From Scatophagus argus (lineage: Eukaryota > Chordata > Actinopteri > Scatophagidae), in NCBI RefSeq assembly GCF_020382885.2, contig NC_058511.1:4991501-5055500 (forward strand): a DNA stretch of 64,000 nucleotides, given 5' to 3'. Made by a program: the position numbers and the translations under genes. Positions 12,601-23,018 of this stretch are shown piece by piece (the first letter of the stretch is position 1; each line of letters begins with the position of its first letter). The notes beneath the pieces are model-generated. The model saw only the letters and a program-made list of their open reading frames with translations, did not search any database and was not told the origin of the DNA.

Positions 12601-13142
12601 CCTCATGCTGACGTATAGAGTATGCAGTTAACAGTTGTCTACGGATTGAGTAATATATTTATCTACATTACTGGGTTGCCAAGGACTAGTGAAACAAAAC
12701 ACAAATACCTATCAAGTTTATTGTCAGACATAATCAATACTAATAGAAATGTCACCCCGTTTTCAAAGTTATCAATTATATACACTCTCTTCTTATGCTT
12801 ACTGCTTGAGGCATTCAGTAAAGTCCCAAATGTAGGTTTAATTGAAAACTTACACTATTTATATTGGACTTTTACACCACTACCCAACTACCCATAATTA
12901 GCCATAGAATAACTTCAGCTTGCTCCGCCCTCATGCAGTGGTAAAGTAATGGGAATGGTTTAAATGTTCCATTACACCACTACCCAACTACCCAGGAAAT
13001 TCAGTTGCATGGAAATGTTTCCGTTGATGTAATGTATTGAATGACTGTGTGTTGGGTAGAAGGCTGCCTCCACAGCCTTTGCTCTGTTCTAACATATCTG
13101 TTCTGTTCCCCTGCAGATATTCCCCTGCTGAAGGAAGCATGA
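9651..13142 (+). CDS. susd6: SUSD6, sushi-domain type I membrane protein (5' partial)
   Basis: Five coding exons are visible: 9651-9845, 10361-10555, 10674-10812, 12004-12488 and 13117-13142. All have AG/GT borders and the phases agree (1,1,1,2,1). Exon A encodes one complement-control (sushi) module with four Cys. Exon B encodes a second, with an additional Cys pair in the stretch reading RCHPSPC. Exon C is the membrane segment (SIVASTASSVALILLLVVLF) and a basic stop-transfer. Exon D is the cytoplasmic tail with LPSYEEAVYGSSG, a 14-serine run and ETVLVHQA. Exon E ends DIPLLKEA. The membrane segment, LPSYEEAVYGSSG and the DIPLLKEA end match mammalian SUSD6 (KIAA0247/DRAGO), a p53-inducible protein reported to act with TMEM127 and WWP2 in lowering surface MHC-I. 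The LPSY motif is a plausible WW-domain site. Human SUSD6 has one sushi module, so the first one here is extra. The signal-peptide exon is not seen. Confidence 0.92.
9875..9975 (-). mobile_element. 5'-truncated LINE-like 3' tail
   Basis: On the minus strand the segment ends GAAATGACAATAAAGCTCCT followed by a TTGAATCCTTG-type end, the form common at 3' ends of fish L2/CR1-like elements. It lies about 30 bp after the donor of the first visible SUSD6 exon, in antisense orientation to the gene. The family name is uncertain without a repeat-library search. Confidence 0.5.
12329..12370 (+). repeat. susd6: Coding (TCC)n trinucleotide run, 14 serines, in SUSD6
   Basis: Fourteen consecutive Ser codons (TCT/TCC, then TCT TCT TCG TCA TCA) lie in the cytoplasmic tail between VLVHQAP and WAREH. 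The pure TCC core is prone to length change. On the other strand it appears as an acidic run in a shadow frame, which is not a gene. Confidence 0.9.
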
Positions 13143-14292
13143 AGCCTGCCAGCCTGCTATCAGCATCAGTGGCAGAGCCCCCAATATCCTTATCTCTCAC
13201 TGCTGACCAGGACTGACTGTGGCTGTCAACCCACTTCCCCTGACTCCCCTCAGCAGCCAGCAGAGAAAAGACTAGAACTATGCCCATTCCCCATGCAAAC
13301 TCCTCTGCCATTGCCACCCATGCAGAGCAAAGCCAACAACCAATACTCCCTGCATCATAAGCAATGAGGAAGCACCGCTGGACCCAGCAACTGGATCAAA
13401 CTAAAGACAAGCCAGACAAACAAAGTGGTGCCAGCTCAACATAAATCCTGTAGATCCTATGTATATGAGTAAAGCATACATACCAAGTCAAGGTTGTGTA
13501 CTATAGGCTATGTATTACTATACACTTGCCTCCTCCCAGGTGTAGTTCTCTATATTAAAATGGCTCACAGAAGCTTCATTGGAGAAGGCTATAGCAATTG
13601 AGACACGTTGGAATCTGTCTGGGAGTACTTCAGATAAAAGAAAAAAAGTGAAATAAAACAACTTGTGATGTTTGCTCCTGACGCCGTGGCGCTCAGAATC
13701 GTCTTCCCGCTGTACTTGAAAAGTTGTGAGTGGCGGCCGGGTTTTTGCAGCCCGCTTTGTGAATGTTGCATGTTGTTTTTAGTTATTGCTGTCACAGCAC
13801 GGTGGCCCACTCTGAATGAAGCATGAAGCCTCCGCTGTCTCTCTCTCTCTCTCTCTCTCTCAAGCTATCTGTGTATCTTGGTGGCGTCTAGCATGTGGAT
13901 TAGTGAGATTGAGAACCACTTCACAAGAGCTAAAAGCAGGGTGCAGTGTTTTACGAAGCACCGTATCACAACTATAAAAAGACCTTTTCCTGCTTCTTTC
14001 ATTTTTTTATTTTATTTTTTTTGATGCCAGCTGCACCCAGGTGCTTCTTCTGTCGCATGAGTGGGATTGATTGGTGTTTTGGTCCCAGGACTGCGCCATA
14101 CATCTTTTCTGTATGAGGACAGGGACACATAATGTCACATTTTGTCTGAAAGCTGAGGAGAGGGTTGTCTTTCAACACGGTGATTGGGCACACGACTGAA
14201 CTTTAAGGTTGTTTCACTTTCCCCCCTTCCCCTCCACTGTATTTATTGTTTGTTCTGTTGCTCGGTTTGCTTTGAGTTGCAGAATCTCATTG

Positions 14293-14335
<43 letters not shown>

Positions 14336-15620
14336 GTGTCCACTAGGCTGGAGATGACATAACCTCATATGGTAGGCTGCGACACAGCCATTGTCTGATT
14401 GGCCTCTCTTCAGATTAGAGACTGGCTGCACAATGTCCCTGTCTTTCACCCTTGGAAAATATCCCTCCCAGCACTGAATAAGTCACATGAACAAACCAGC
14501 GTCACTTCAGGCAACGAGTCCGCTACACAATGTGTGTATTATTCATCTACTCTCAAGCTAGAATATTTATCGTTTTCTGCTGAATGGCTGGAAAAGACGA
14601 GTCTCCTTAGAGGAACTGGCTCTCGCCCACCTTCGCGCTATACCGAAGACTCTCCACTTTCGTGCATTAATGACACAACTGCAACTGGTTGCAGTGAAAT
14701 GATAAAAGTTTTTGTTATATGGCACCCACTCCCGCCACATACGCTCACTCACCCTCCTAATGCCAAGTGCAAATTTAAGAGAAAATCGTGCTATTTTGTT
14801 AGAAATCATCCTCTGTTTTCATTGCCACTTGAAAAGCTTTGGTAGTTGAGCTGGTCACCCTGGAAACGGCATGACTCCGAAGGATCCTGAGAATTACTTT
14901 TCAAGCTTAACTGCTCAGAGAAAAAAACAAAAACAAACAAACAAAAAAAAAACAACAACAGAACAACCCAGTTGGATTTCTGTTTTATTTGGCATTTGTG
15001 GCTGTCTGTCAGTGTCGACGGCTACATCATTAATGCAAACAGAATGTTGCCTTAGACTTGGACAATTTCTTTTTTTTTTGGGACGTATAATCGTTGGTTG
15101 CTTTACAGTATTGCAACGTGTTCTGTTTTCCCAATGGCCTTACTCTGTTTTTTTTTTTCTATCCTATGCATAAAACTGTCTTTGTGTATTTATCATTGAG
15201 TTTACTTTTGTTGTTGGACACGACTAAATGAATGTCCATCCTTCTATGTCCTCCCTTAGCTTTTCCAGCTACTGTGCTGATGATGATGATGATGATGATG
15301 AACCTATAAGCACCTATATTTCACTGTTCCTTTACTTCTCTTTTGCTACAAGGCATTCAGATATTATGAGGTTGAAAAGGAAAAAAAATAAGTAAGATTG
15401 ACTTTGCGTTCAGAAGCACTGTTGTACGGTGTTGCTTCCCTGAGAATAACAGGTTAAAAAAAGTACACATTTTGATTCTTAGTTTCATTGCTTTCAGCTT
15501 TGGTTTTTCCTCTGTACATGGCAGTGGGTGTGAAGATAGTAATTTAATATTTGTATAAAGTTTAATTTAATTTTACAGTGTGTATATAACTTTCTAATTA
15601 AAGCTTTCTTTTGAATGTGG
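13143..15620 (+). other. susd6: SUSD6 3'UTR (about 2.5 kb)
   Basis: No coding exon follows the TGA. The stretch holds a CT run (13838-13861), (TG)n at about 14294-14332 and a GAT/ATG run near 15277-15301. It ends at ATTAAA, 15597-15602. Frames inside it (for example at 14399-14845) show no family resemblance. Confidence 0.6.
15597..15602 (+). terminator. susd6: Polyadenylation signal ATTAAA, likely SUSD6
   Basis: ATTAAA is preceded by AT-rich sequence and followed about 20 bp on by a TG-rich stretch (gaatgtggaagatgatgtgt). An earlier ATTAAA near 13554 could give a short 3'UTR. Confidence 0.5.
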
Positions 15621-16285
15621 AAGATGATGTGTCATTATTTAAGCTATTAAGCGGCTAAGTGTGTAATTCTTGGAAAACGTCAATCTGTCATAAAGCACAT
15701 ATTTTCAGACTGAAAGTTGAGTCTACGTCAAAGTCGTGTCCAGCACCTATTAAACCACTGCAATGTGTATCTGCTTGTATGAGTCAAGAGAATGATTTCA
15801 TTTTACATTAAATTGGATCCCAGAAGATCTGAACCTTGTTTGCACGTGGAGGTCCTGCTACATGACAGTACATTAGTGAGTTTAGATCCTTGCAGCACCC
15901 TTCACAGATAGCAAATCACTTAGGCTAGTACGACATCTGCTTCATGAATTCTTCATCAACACTCCAGAATTATGCTGTTGTGTGTGATTAGACAGCAAAA
16001 TCACCTACCTGGGAGCTTGCTTCCCTTAAAACCTTAGTATCTTCTAAATTACTTCTCAAAAACAATTTCCTGTGCATGCAATTAAAAGAAATTGCTCTTT
16101 CTGACTCAACTTGTATTTTAACATTATGTCCTTTGTCCTGCTGTGTTTGCCATAGAGGCCTATTAAGAAATAGCTGTTGAACAGTGTGTGATCTGTTCTT
16201 ATCTCTGTGCTGTATTGTTGTATCTGAGCGACACCTCGTGGTCAGAAGTAGAAACTGCAGTTCATATTCGGCGGCGGAGGGGAAC

Positions 16286-16293
16286 TTACGTCA
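16286..16293 (+). promoter_or_regulatory. srsf5: CRE-like site upstream of SRSF5
   Basis: TTACGTCA, one base from the consensus CRE, lies about 440 bp before the donor of the putative first exon. Functional use is inferred. Confidence 0.35.
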
Positions 16294-16538
16294 CGTTCGT
16301 CGAACTTCTTCTTCTTTTTTTTAAGTGCTCTGCAGTGGCGCCAGTGCAGTGCTCATTTTAAAACTTTATTAGCAATTCGATTTTTGGACATACAATAAGA
16401 CAGCCGGGCCCTGGAGTACAGTATTAATATACTGAGCACATAACAGAAGGAAACTAAAACATAACACTGACATAAGATTTATTGGAGGTCTCAAACAAGT
16501 TCGAGGGCCTCTGTTTCGTAGAGGTTATCTAATTCCAC

Positions 16539-16548
16539 AAGATGGCGG
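16539..16548 (+). promoter_or_regulatory. srsf5: YY1-like site in the SRSF5 promoter
   Basis: AAGATGGCGG is the YY1 core often found near start sites of housekeeping genes. A second CCATTTTG lies near 16651. The first, non-coding exon probably ends at 16723 (AAG|gtatgc); its start was not determined. Confidence 0.4.
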
Positions 16549-17010
16549 TGTTGCAATAAGGGTGCCAGGTTGCCTTTAGGAGGTAGAAGAAGAACATTTA
16601 GCCCTATTAGAGTTTCTTTGGTCGTACGAGGGTTGGTTTAGTGCGGAGGCACCATTTTGTTTTACTTCGGAGTCAGCGGTTACAGTCGAGCTAGTTAAGA
16701 AATAGCACTAGGACCACTTCAAGGTATGCGTGCAATGACTGAAATGATCCATTATGTCAGCATGCAGTTCGCGTTTTGTCAAAGCAGATAAACGTTTGTG
16801 TCGTGTATCCTTAGCTTAGTTTAGCTAGTAATATGGCGCGGTAAAATTTGGTAGCATAGGCCGCATGGTTGATTTGTTAGCTTGCTGCTAAAATAGAGCA
16901 TCTGTGATTTGACATTGTAGGGCCGGTGTTTCTCATTCCCAGTAGGCTGCGTTAGCTTACTCAATTAAATCAGTATGTTTATTTCCTCAGACCGGAACGA
17001 CTTGATCAAC

Positions 17011-20000
17011 ATGAGTGGATGTCGCATTTTCATCGGCCGTTTGAGCCCATCTGCGAGAGAGAAGGATGTGGAGAGATTTTTCAAAGGATACGGCCGCATC
17101 CGAGATATTGACCTCAAGAAAGGCTTTGGCTTTGTGGTGAGTCAGCTGCATGGAAGTAGGTCAGCAGGTTTTCAGATATGACGAGCACGATGCCCAGTTG
17201 TACACTGAATTGACAATTTGTATTGACAGCGACAAAATGTGCTTATTAGGCTGCCTTATCCAGGCTCTGTTCGTCTGGGCGTGTATTCACATTATATATA
17301 TCCGGTTATTTACGACTTTTATTTTATTCCTTTGTGTGTCCGGCTTGTTGACACGCCCACACGGCAAAAAAACGAGTAATTGATTCAAATTACTTTCACG
17401 TTCAGTCTACACTTAAGAAATGTTTACATATATGTTAAAAAAAAGTCTCCCATTTACATAAATATCCAAACTCACAAGGTGAGCTCAGGTGCGTCTTGTT
17501 AATGTGTTAATTTGCCTGAACCATTTTGATGGATTGTCCTGTCCCGTAAATGTGATTCTTAAAGAAGCTTCCTTTCTAAGCCACAGCGTCAGAATGACAT
17601 GTAAAAGGGGCTTGATGCTAAGACGTGTTGTCGTAAATGTCTTGCATTCTGTTTATTGCAGGAGTTTGATGACCCCAGAGATGCTGAGGATGCTGTTTAT
17701 GAGCTTGACGGCAAAGAGTTGTGCAATGAAAGGTGCTCCGTGTCTTGATTGTTTTTGCAATCAATCTAAAGAAACAAATTATATATATATATAACAAAAT
17801 AAAAGACATTACTAATTTCTGGATTTTCAGGGTGACCATCGAGCACGCCCGTGTACGTCTGCGGGGTGGCCGTGGCAGAGGAGCCAGCGGCGGTGGAGGG
17901 CGTTTCTCTGATCGCTATGGCCGAGGCTCCCAGAGCAGTCGGAGGTGACATTTTCACACCACCCACAGTATTTGTAGCCACACTTGGCCAGCACAGGCTT
18001 CACTAAGCCTAACAACCACAGCTGTGCCGAGAGTTCACATGGACGTGATTCTCAACGTGATAAGTCAAATCTGGATTCTAAACAAGACAAATCTCTTGGC
18101 GGTGGAGCGGCATAATTTACAAACCATGAGCAAACTATAGAATGAGACAAGTGCAAATAAGTTAATCTAAGCACAGTAGTGGCTGCCAAAAAATATAGTT
18201 GCAGGGTAAATACACAAAAAAAGCTTTTCACTGCTTCGCCATTAGGGCTCAAGTATATCTGACTGATTCTGTTTTTGATCCCCTCATGAATTAATTAGTT
18301 AGTAAAACAAGTACAAGGCTTGAGTACTTCAGTCCATCTCTGCTAAAGGAAGATATTTGTATACAAAAGCACAATGAAATGTCTTATAGCATTGGTTGCA
18401 GCTAACAAGTAGCTTTGTAGTTGTATCAACGTCTGTCTGTGTTCAACAACTGACTATCAAATCAGAAGAAGTACCTTTTCAGTAATATTTCAGCAATGAT
18501 TATCAATGTTTTTACAGTACTCTTAAGCACTCTTCATTTCTAATTTCATTTGCATTTAACAATCAAATACCAGTTGGAGATTCTGGGAAAAAAATGTGGG
18601 TATTACCACCAACTCGGATGTGACATGGCTCTGGCTTTGACCTGCATGTGGGAAGAATCAGCATTCAGGAGTTCACGTTTCTTCTTCTGTTAGAGTAGCA
18701 ATGTTGAACGGTTTACTTACAGTGCAACACAAGCCCTGCGTGTGCTGCATTTTAAAGATCCTTGCCATGAATTATCCTTGCTACTGGCAAGTAGTTTAGC
18801 TCTCAGGCTGCGTGCCAAAGTCTGTGTGTGTGCCATTCTCATTCATTTGACTGACCCTCCGTTCGTTTCCAGTCGAAACCCTCCTCCGATGCGCACTGAG
18901 AACCGCCTGATTGTGGAGAACTTGTCCTCTCGTGTCAGCTGGCAGGTTAGTATTGCCTCATGTTTCTTTTATGCTCAGCAAGCCTCTAAAAGCTGCAACA
19001 TCATAAAAAGTTATCACCTCCATCATTCTGCCTCCAGCAACATACACATACAACTGTAGAATTTACATGCTGCTAAAAACATAGAAAGTCTGAAATCAAA
19101 TCAGTTGCTAATATACATACATAAACAGTGAAACTATTTTGTTGTGATCAGGCCAAAATTGTTCTTTTTAAAAGCACCGCTCTTATCAATCTGCATCTCA
19201 TGCAGTTAAGTAATGAGTCAAAGAGCAGTAACAACAAAAAACGTAATTTGTTCCTTTTTTTCAAATTTTAACCAATTCTTCACCCCTTTATTTGCCAGCC
19301 TGACTGTTGTGTCATGTGGAAGAGCTCGCTTATGGTGGAGTTAACCCCTTCTGGGTCCTTCTGTCTGGGTTGAGCCTGTGGTGTCAGCCACTCTGTCCTA
19401 CTCCTAGTTGACGCCTGCTGGTCATGTGAGCGCTCGCTCCACACTAGAGGCACTGGCGGCCTCTTCGCTCGCTCGCAACGCCCCGCTGTCGAAGGCAGTG
19501 GGGTGCCTGGTGTGAGGCTGAGAGCGAGAGAGAGGAAACAGAGAGTTGGCAGAGAGAAAGGAGAGGAAAGAGCGAGAGTCGATGGTGATGGTGGTGGCGT
19601 ATTGATCGATGGTTCGTTAATTTGAGGGGCTTCGATCGATCGATATCCCCCCCTCCCTTCCCCCCTCTGGTGTTCCCGCACATCGTGAGCGAGCGAGAGA
19701 GAGAGTGTGAATTCCTCCCAGGTGCCCATGGATATAATCTGCTGTTATCCCGAGGTTATGGTGGGCTCGGAGAGCCTGCGGCCCACCCCAAAGGGTCTCA
19801 CTCTCAGGTAGTAGTTTCCTCTCTTCCACCCTGTTCACTCTCTATACTGAGGCGGGGTGCCGAGACAGGGGCGGTCCCGGCGCGGAGCCCTGTGCCCTCC
19901 TTGCCAGGGAAAATGGGGCTCTTAGTGCCAAACGCTGCCCAAGCGGCGCCACTGCACTTCAATTCATGCAGATGGTGTTCATGTCTCTCTAGCTATAATG

Positions 20001-21501
20001 AGCTGTGGGTCCAAGAATGTCAAAGCTGGTGCGAATACTCAGCCTGCCCAGTAATCGCACTCATCAAAATTGGCCGAACTCTAATTTGTGGCACATTATA
20101 CCTGTTTTTTGTTTTTTGTATTCTTTGTAAAAATACACTTTTTCTTCAATGTCTGGCTGATTAAACAGCTTCTGAGGTTCTTGGGCTCATCCTCCATATC
20201 TGCAGTAGCCTGTGTAGTCCTCTCAGAGAGTCTAACCATCTCTCTTTTTGGGTAAATCTGTTCTGTTTTTCTGTCTCACACTGTGTTTGTGTCCCGAGTC
20301 TCTCCGTAAGTTGACTGATGTTTACATGCGTAGGACCTGAAAGATTTCATGAGGCAAGCTGGAGAGGTGACATTTGCAGATGCTCATCGCCCCAAGGTCA
20401 ACGAAGGGTAAGACCATTGCCTCTGTTGGCATTAAATGGCAACATCGTAAGCGATTCACAATCGCTTACGTATGATCTCGAGCTTAGATTTGCAATTTGA
20501 TGTAAACTACCATCTGATTTATTTTAGCCAATGTTGTCTCATGTTGTTTTCACAGGGTTGTAGAGTTTGCCTCTCACAGTGATCTGAAAAACGCCCTTGA
20601 GAAATTGTCTGGAAAGGAAATGAATGGCAGGAAAATCAAGCTCATTGAGGCATCCAAGAAGAGGTGACCCACCTTTCATTTTATTATAAAAATCAATGTA
20701 TATTAAAGAAGAAGTCGGCTAAATGTAGCTGATGATTGTTTTTTTCACCAGCCTGCACACAGACGATGGCCTGATTTTCGATTTAGTTCACAGTGAGACG
20801 TGCTAGCATCCAAGATAACTTCATCCAGCACTCACTAATCAGTGTTTGACTCATTCAAAGAAGTGAGCTGGTGGGATGAACAGCAGGCTCATTTTAGACG
20901 ACTCCACAGTGATCTTGTTAATCTGGATAAGCTAAGTGATGTATGAAGAAAACAGCTCAGAGCAAATATATGTATATATCAGATTTAGCAGAAAATGGGC
21001 TGTGAGAGATGAGACTTATTTGATTCAGGGAAGGAAATTCACACGTAGAATTGTGTGACAATTTGAATAAAGTTAAGATTTTATTTAAAAAGTGTTTAGA
21101 TGTTACAATTCTGCTATTAGTATATTATGTTATAAAGGCCTTTTCCTAATGCCAGTCTTCTTCTCTTTCCCAGATCGAGAAGTCGCTCCCGCTCTGAGAG
21201 CTCCTCACGTTCGCGGTCCCGTTCTCGTGGTCGCTCCCCATCTCGCTCCCCGAGACGCTCCCGCAGCCCGGCCAAGGCCCACAACCGTTCCCGCTCCCGC
21301 TCTGGCTCCCCAGCTGGCGGTACCTCCTCCCCAACCCCCAAATCAAAGGAACCCGCCAAACGGACCTCAAAGATGAGCAAGTCCGCCAGTCCGCCCTCCC
21401 CCCTGCCGGCTCAGAGAGCCTCCGTCTCCCGCTCCCGTTCACGTTCACGCTCCCGTTCGCGCTCCCGTTCTCGTTCTCCTTCTACTGACAGCCAGCGCTA
21501 G
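17011..21501 (+). CDS. srsf5: SRSF5, serine/arginine-rich splicing factor 5
   Basis: Coding exons are 17011-17136, 17662-17732, 17831-17944, 18873-18945, 20334-20407, 20556-20663 and 21174-21501, giving 894 nt and 297 aa. The start ATG ([11 protein letters not shown]) lies 20 nt into an exon beginning at 16991, after the acceptor tttcctcag. RRM1 (about residues 4-75) has RNP2 CRIFIG and RNP1 KGFGFVEF. A Gly/Arg linker follows. RRM2 (about 108-180) carries the SR-family hallmark SWQDLKD. The C-terminus is an RS domain ending SPSTDSQR. It binds exonic enhancers and regulates splicing in the nucleus. Human SRSF5 is 272 aa; the extra length is in the linker and RS tail. SRSF4 and SRSF6 are close relatives, but the short RS domain and the SUSD6/SLC10A1 neighbours point to SRSF5. 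Autoregulation through the long intron 18946-20333 is likely. Confidence 0.96.
19299..19807 (+). other. srsf5: Candidate premature-stop cassette exon in the SRSF5 RRM2 intron
   Basis: The 1.39-kb intron 18946-20333 contains a GC-rich island with an acceptor (ccctttatttgccag) before 19299. If it is spliced to exon 18945 (phase 0), the frame stays open for 24 codons and then meets TGA at 19371-19373. A usable donor, CTCTCAG|gtagta, follows at 19807, though shorter exons are possible. SR-protein genes commonly autoregulate by such poison exons or by retaining this intron (rodent SRSF5/HRS has a long-form transcript of this kind). Exon limits are a guess; the in-frame stop is read directly. Confidence 0.5.
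20446..20470 (+). repeat. srsf5: 10-bp perfect inverted repeat, 5-nt loop, SRSF5 intron
   Basis: The arms are cgtaagcgat and atcgcttacg with loop tcaca. The hairpin lies 38 nt after the donor of exon 20334-20407. Confidence 0.85.
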
Positions 21502-22732
21502 AAGCTGTGTTGTTAGACCAACTTCTTTGAGCAGTATAATCACCTTGAATGAGTTGGCACACTGGAGTTCCCATGATCTCTTCTGAAAGCCAAGATCAAG
21601 AGTTTTCTTTGGGCAAAGTTTGTTTTTCCTTGACAGGGATGTTCTCACGGCGTTTCTGTTCTTCAAATTTCAAACACAGGAACATCGTCAGATGGAAACG
21701 ACGGCGCCAAGTCAAATATGTTATTGTCATCGCAGGGCATTCCTTAATTGACTAACTTGCGCGGTAATGTTGGTCGCGTCTTTCTTCTCATTGCACATCA
21801 CATTTGGACCCGTATGTACGTTGACACCCAGCGACTCCTCACCTCCTAATATATATCCATCTCAACCAGACTGCAGATCCACTACTGGTCCAGCACTATT
21901 GTTTCATCACTCAGAATCGCCAGTCAAGTCTCACACTAACTGGGCCTGTAAAGTTTGTAATCTCTACATTGTTTTGTTTTTTGTTTTTGTTTTTTTGCAA
22001 AACTTGGAAGAGGAAGTGCTGGGATCATTTTGATAAGTCGGGTGAGAACTTACTTTACTGTTTTTTGCAAATGATCAATCATTTGCGATGGAAAATGCTT
22101 GGGTTTATGTTTTTTCTAGTCACCACCACATTTATCAAGTCTTTTCACTTATTTTCCCATGTTTTGACCTACCGTACCCACTAGAGGTGGTGTATATAAT
22201 ATCTATAACTTAGAATTGCTTGCATGTACTTTTGTTTGATTAAAAAAAAAAAAAACAATCAAAAAAAAAAGATTTATTATTGAAATTTTTTTTTATTTGT
22301 GCTTAAAGCTGAAATGCAAACCACTATCATAATTGGCATCGCCAGCCTCCGTGTCAGGAAGGCTGAACAGTTGCGCTCATTGTTCCAGCAGTTGCACAGC
22401 TGTGCAGTAGATTAACTCTTCATTTCATGGGTCTTACATTTTCTTACAGCTGACTGTTAAAACTTTTATTTTGTCAGGAGATAAAGTGAACACTTCATTG
22501 TGGTGTTGCTTACAGAATGCAGTGTATTCTAGCATTGTAATTTTCTTTTCGTGTGTGTGTGTGTGTGTGTGTGTAGGGTTTTGTGTACAGCACTGCAGAC
22601 TTTTGTTTTACATAAGTGAGCAATGTAATCTCAAGAATACTTGTTGGTACTGTGACTGATGTGACTTTGGTTCAAATGAACTTGTAGACGAAGAGTTTGG
22701 GGGGGATGAAAAAAAATTTTGTACGTAAGGAT

Positions 22733-22738
22733 TTTATT
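22733..22738 (-). terminator. slc10a1: Polyadenylation signal AATAAA on the minus strand, candidate for SLC10A1
   Basis: This is the nearest canonical signal downstream of the SLC10A1 stop at 23019. It lies inside the inferred SRSF5 3'UTR, which would make the two transcripts overlap by about 80-100 bases. A weaker ATTAAA (23147-23152, minus) could serve a form that ends at the earlier stop at 23579. Confidence 0.4.
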
Positions 22739-22792
22739 TTCAGTGGAAATATATGGACGTTTGTATGGTGTACAAAGACAATGGACTTAAAC

Positions 22793-22798
22793 AATAAA
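22793..22798 (+). terminator. srsf5: Polyadenylation signal AATAAA, likely SRSF5
   Basis: AATAAA within acaataaaat, followed about 20 bp later by taaggttgttcac, a T/G-rich element. It is the best signal between the SRSF5 stop and the opposite-strand SLC10A1. Confidence 0.6.
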
Positions 22799-23018
22799 AT
22801 AATTTTAACTTTAAGGTTGTTCACAATGAAACATTTACACATAAGTTTAGAAGTTGCCAACAGTTCATAATATTCTTAAACAAAGTACTCGCAACAGTGA
22901 CTTTCCAGCTATAATTTAGTTGCAGTTATGTGGTCATGCAACAGCACTTTCCACGATTGGTTTCTTTCTCTTCTTCTCAAGCAACGAGGCTTGGTCACTC
23001 CACCGTCCGTCATGAAGT

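Larger units (their letters stand above)
15621..16620. other. SUSD6-SRSF5 intergenic stretch and SRSF5 upstream region
   Basis: AT-rich sequence to about 16200, then promoter-like elements. These are GCGACACCTCGTGG at 16228-16241, similar to the CTCF core read in reverse, TTACGTCA (CRE-like) at 16286-16293, and AAGATGGCGG (YY1-like) at 16539-16548. No open frame of interest. Site assignments are by eye only. Confidence 0.45.
21502..22815 (+). other. srsf5: SRSF5 3'UTR
   Basis: Runs from the TAG to the polyA signal at 22793. It contains two A-rich runs near 22241-22270, a (GT)n tract near 22551-22575 and no coding signal. An ATTAAA next to the A-rich run could give an earlier end. Confidence 0.55.

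Noticed and set aside
14399-14845. 148-codon plus-strand frame downstream of SUSD6
   Set aside because: Lies in the SUSD6 3'UTR, no recognisable domain, ordinary AT content.
21117-21448. Minus-strand frames rich in Arg/Glu or Gly/Ser opposite the SRSF5 RS domain
   Set aside because: Reverse reading of the RS repeat codons; not genes.
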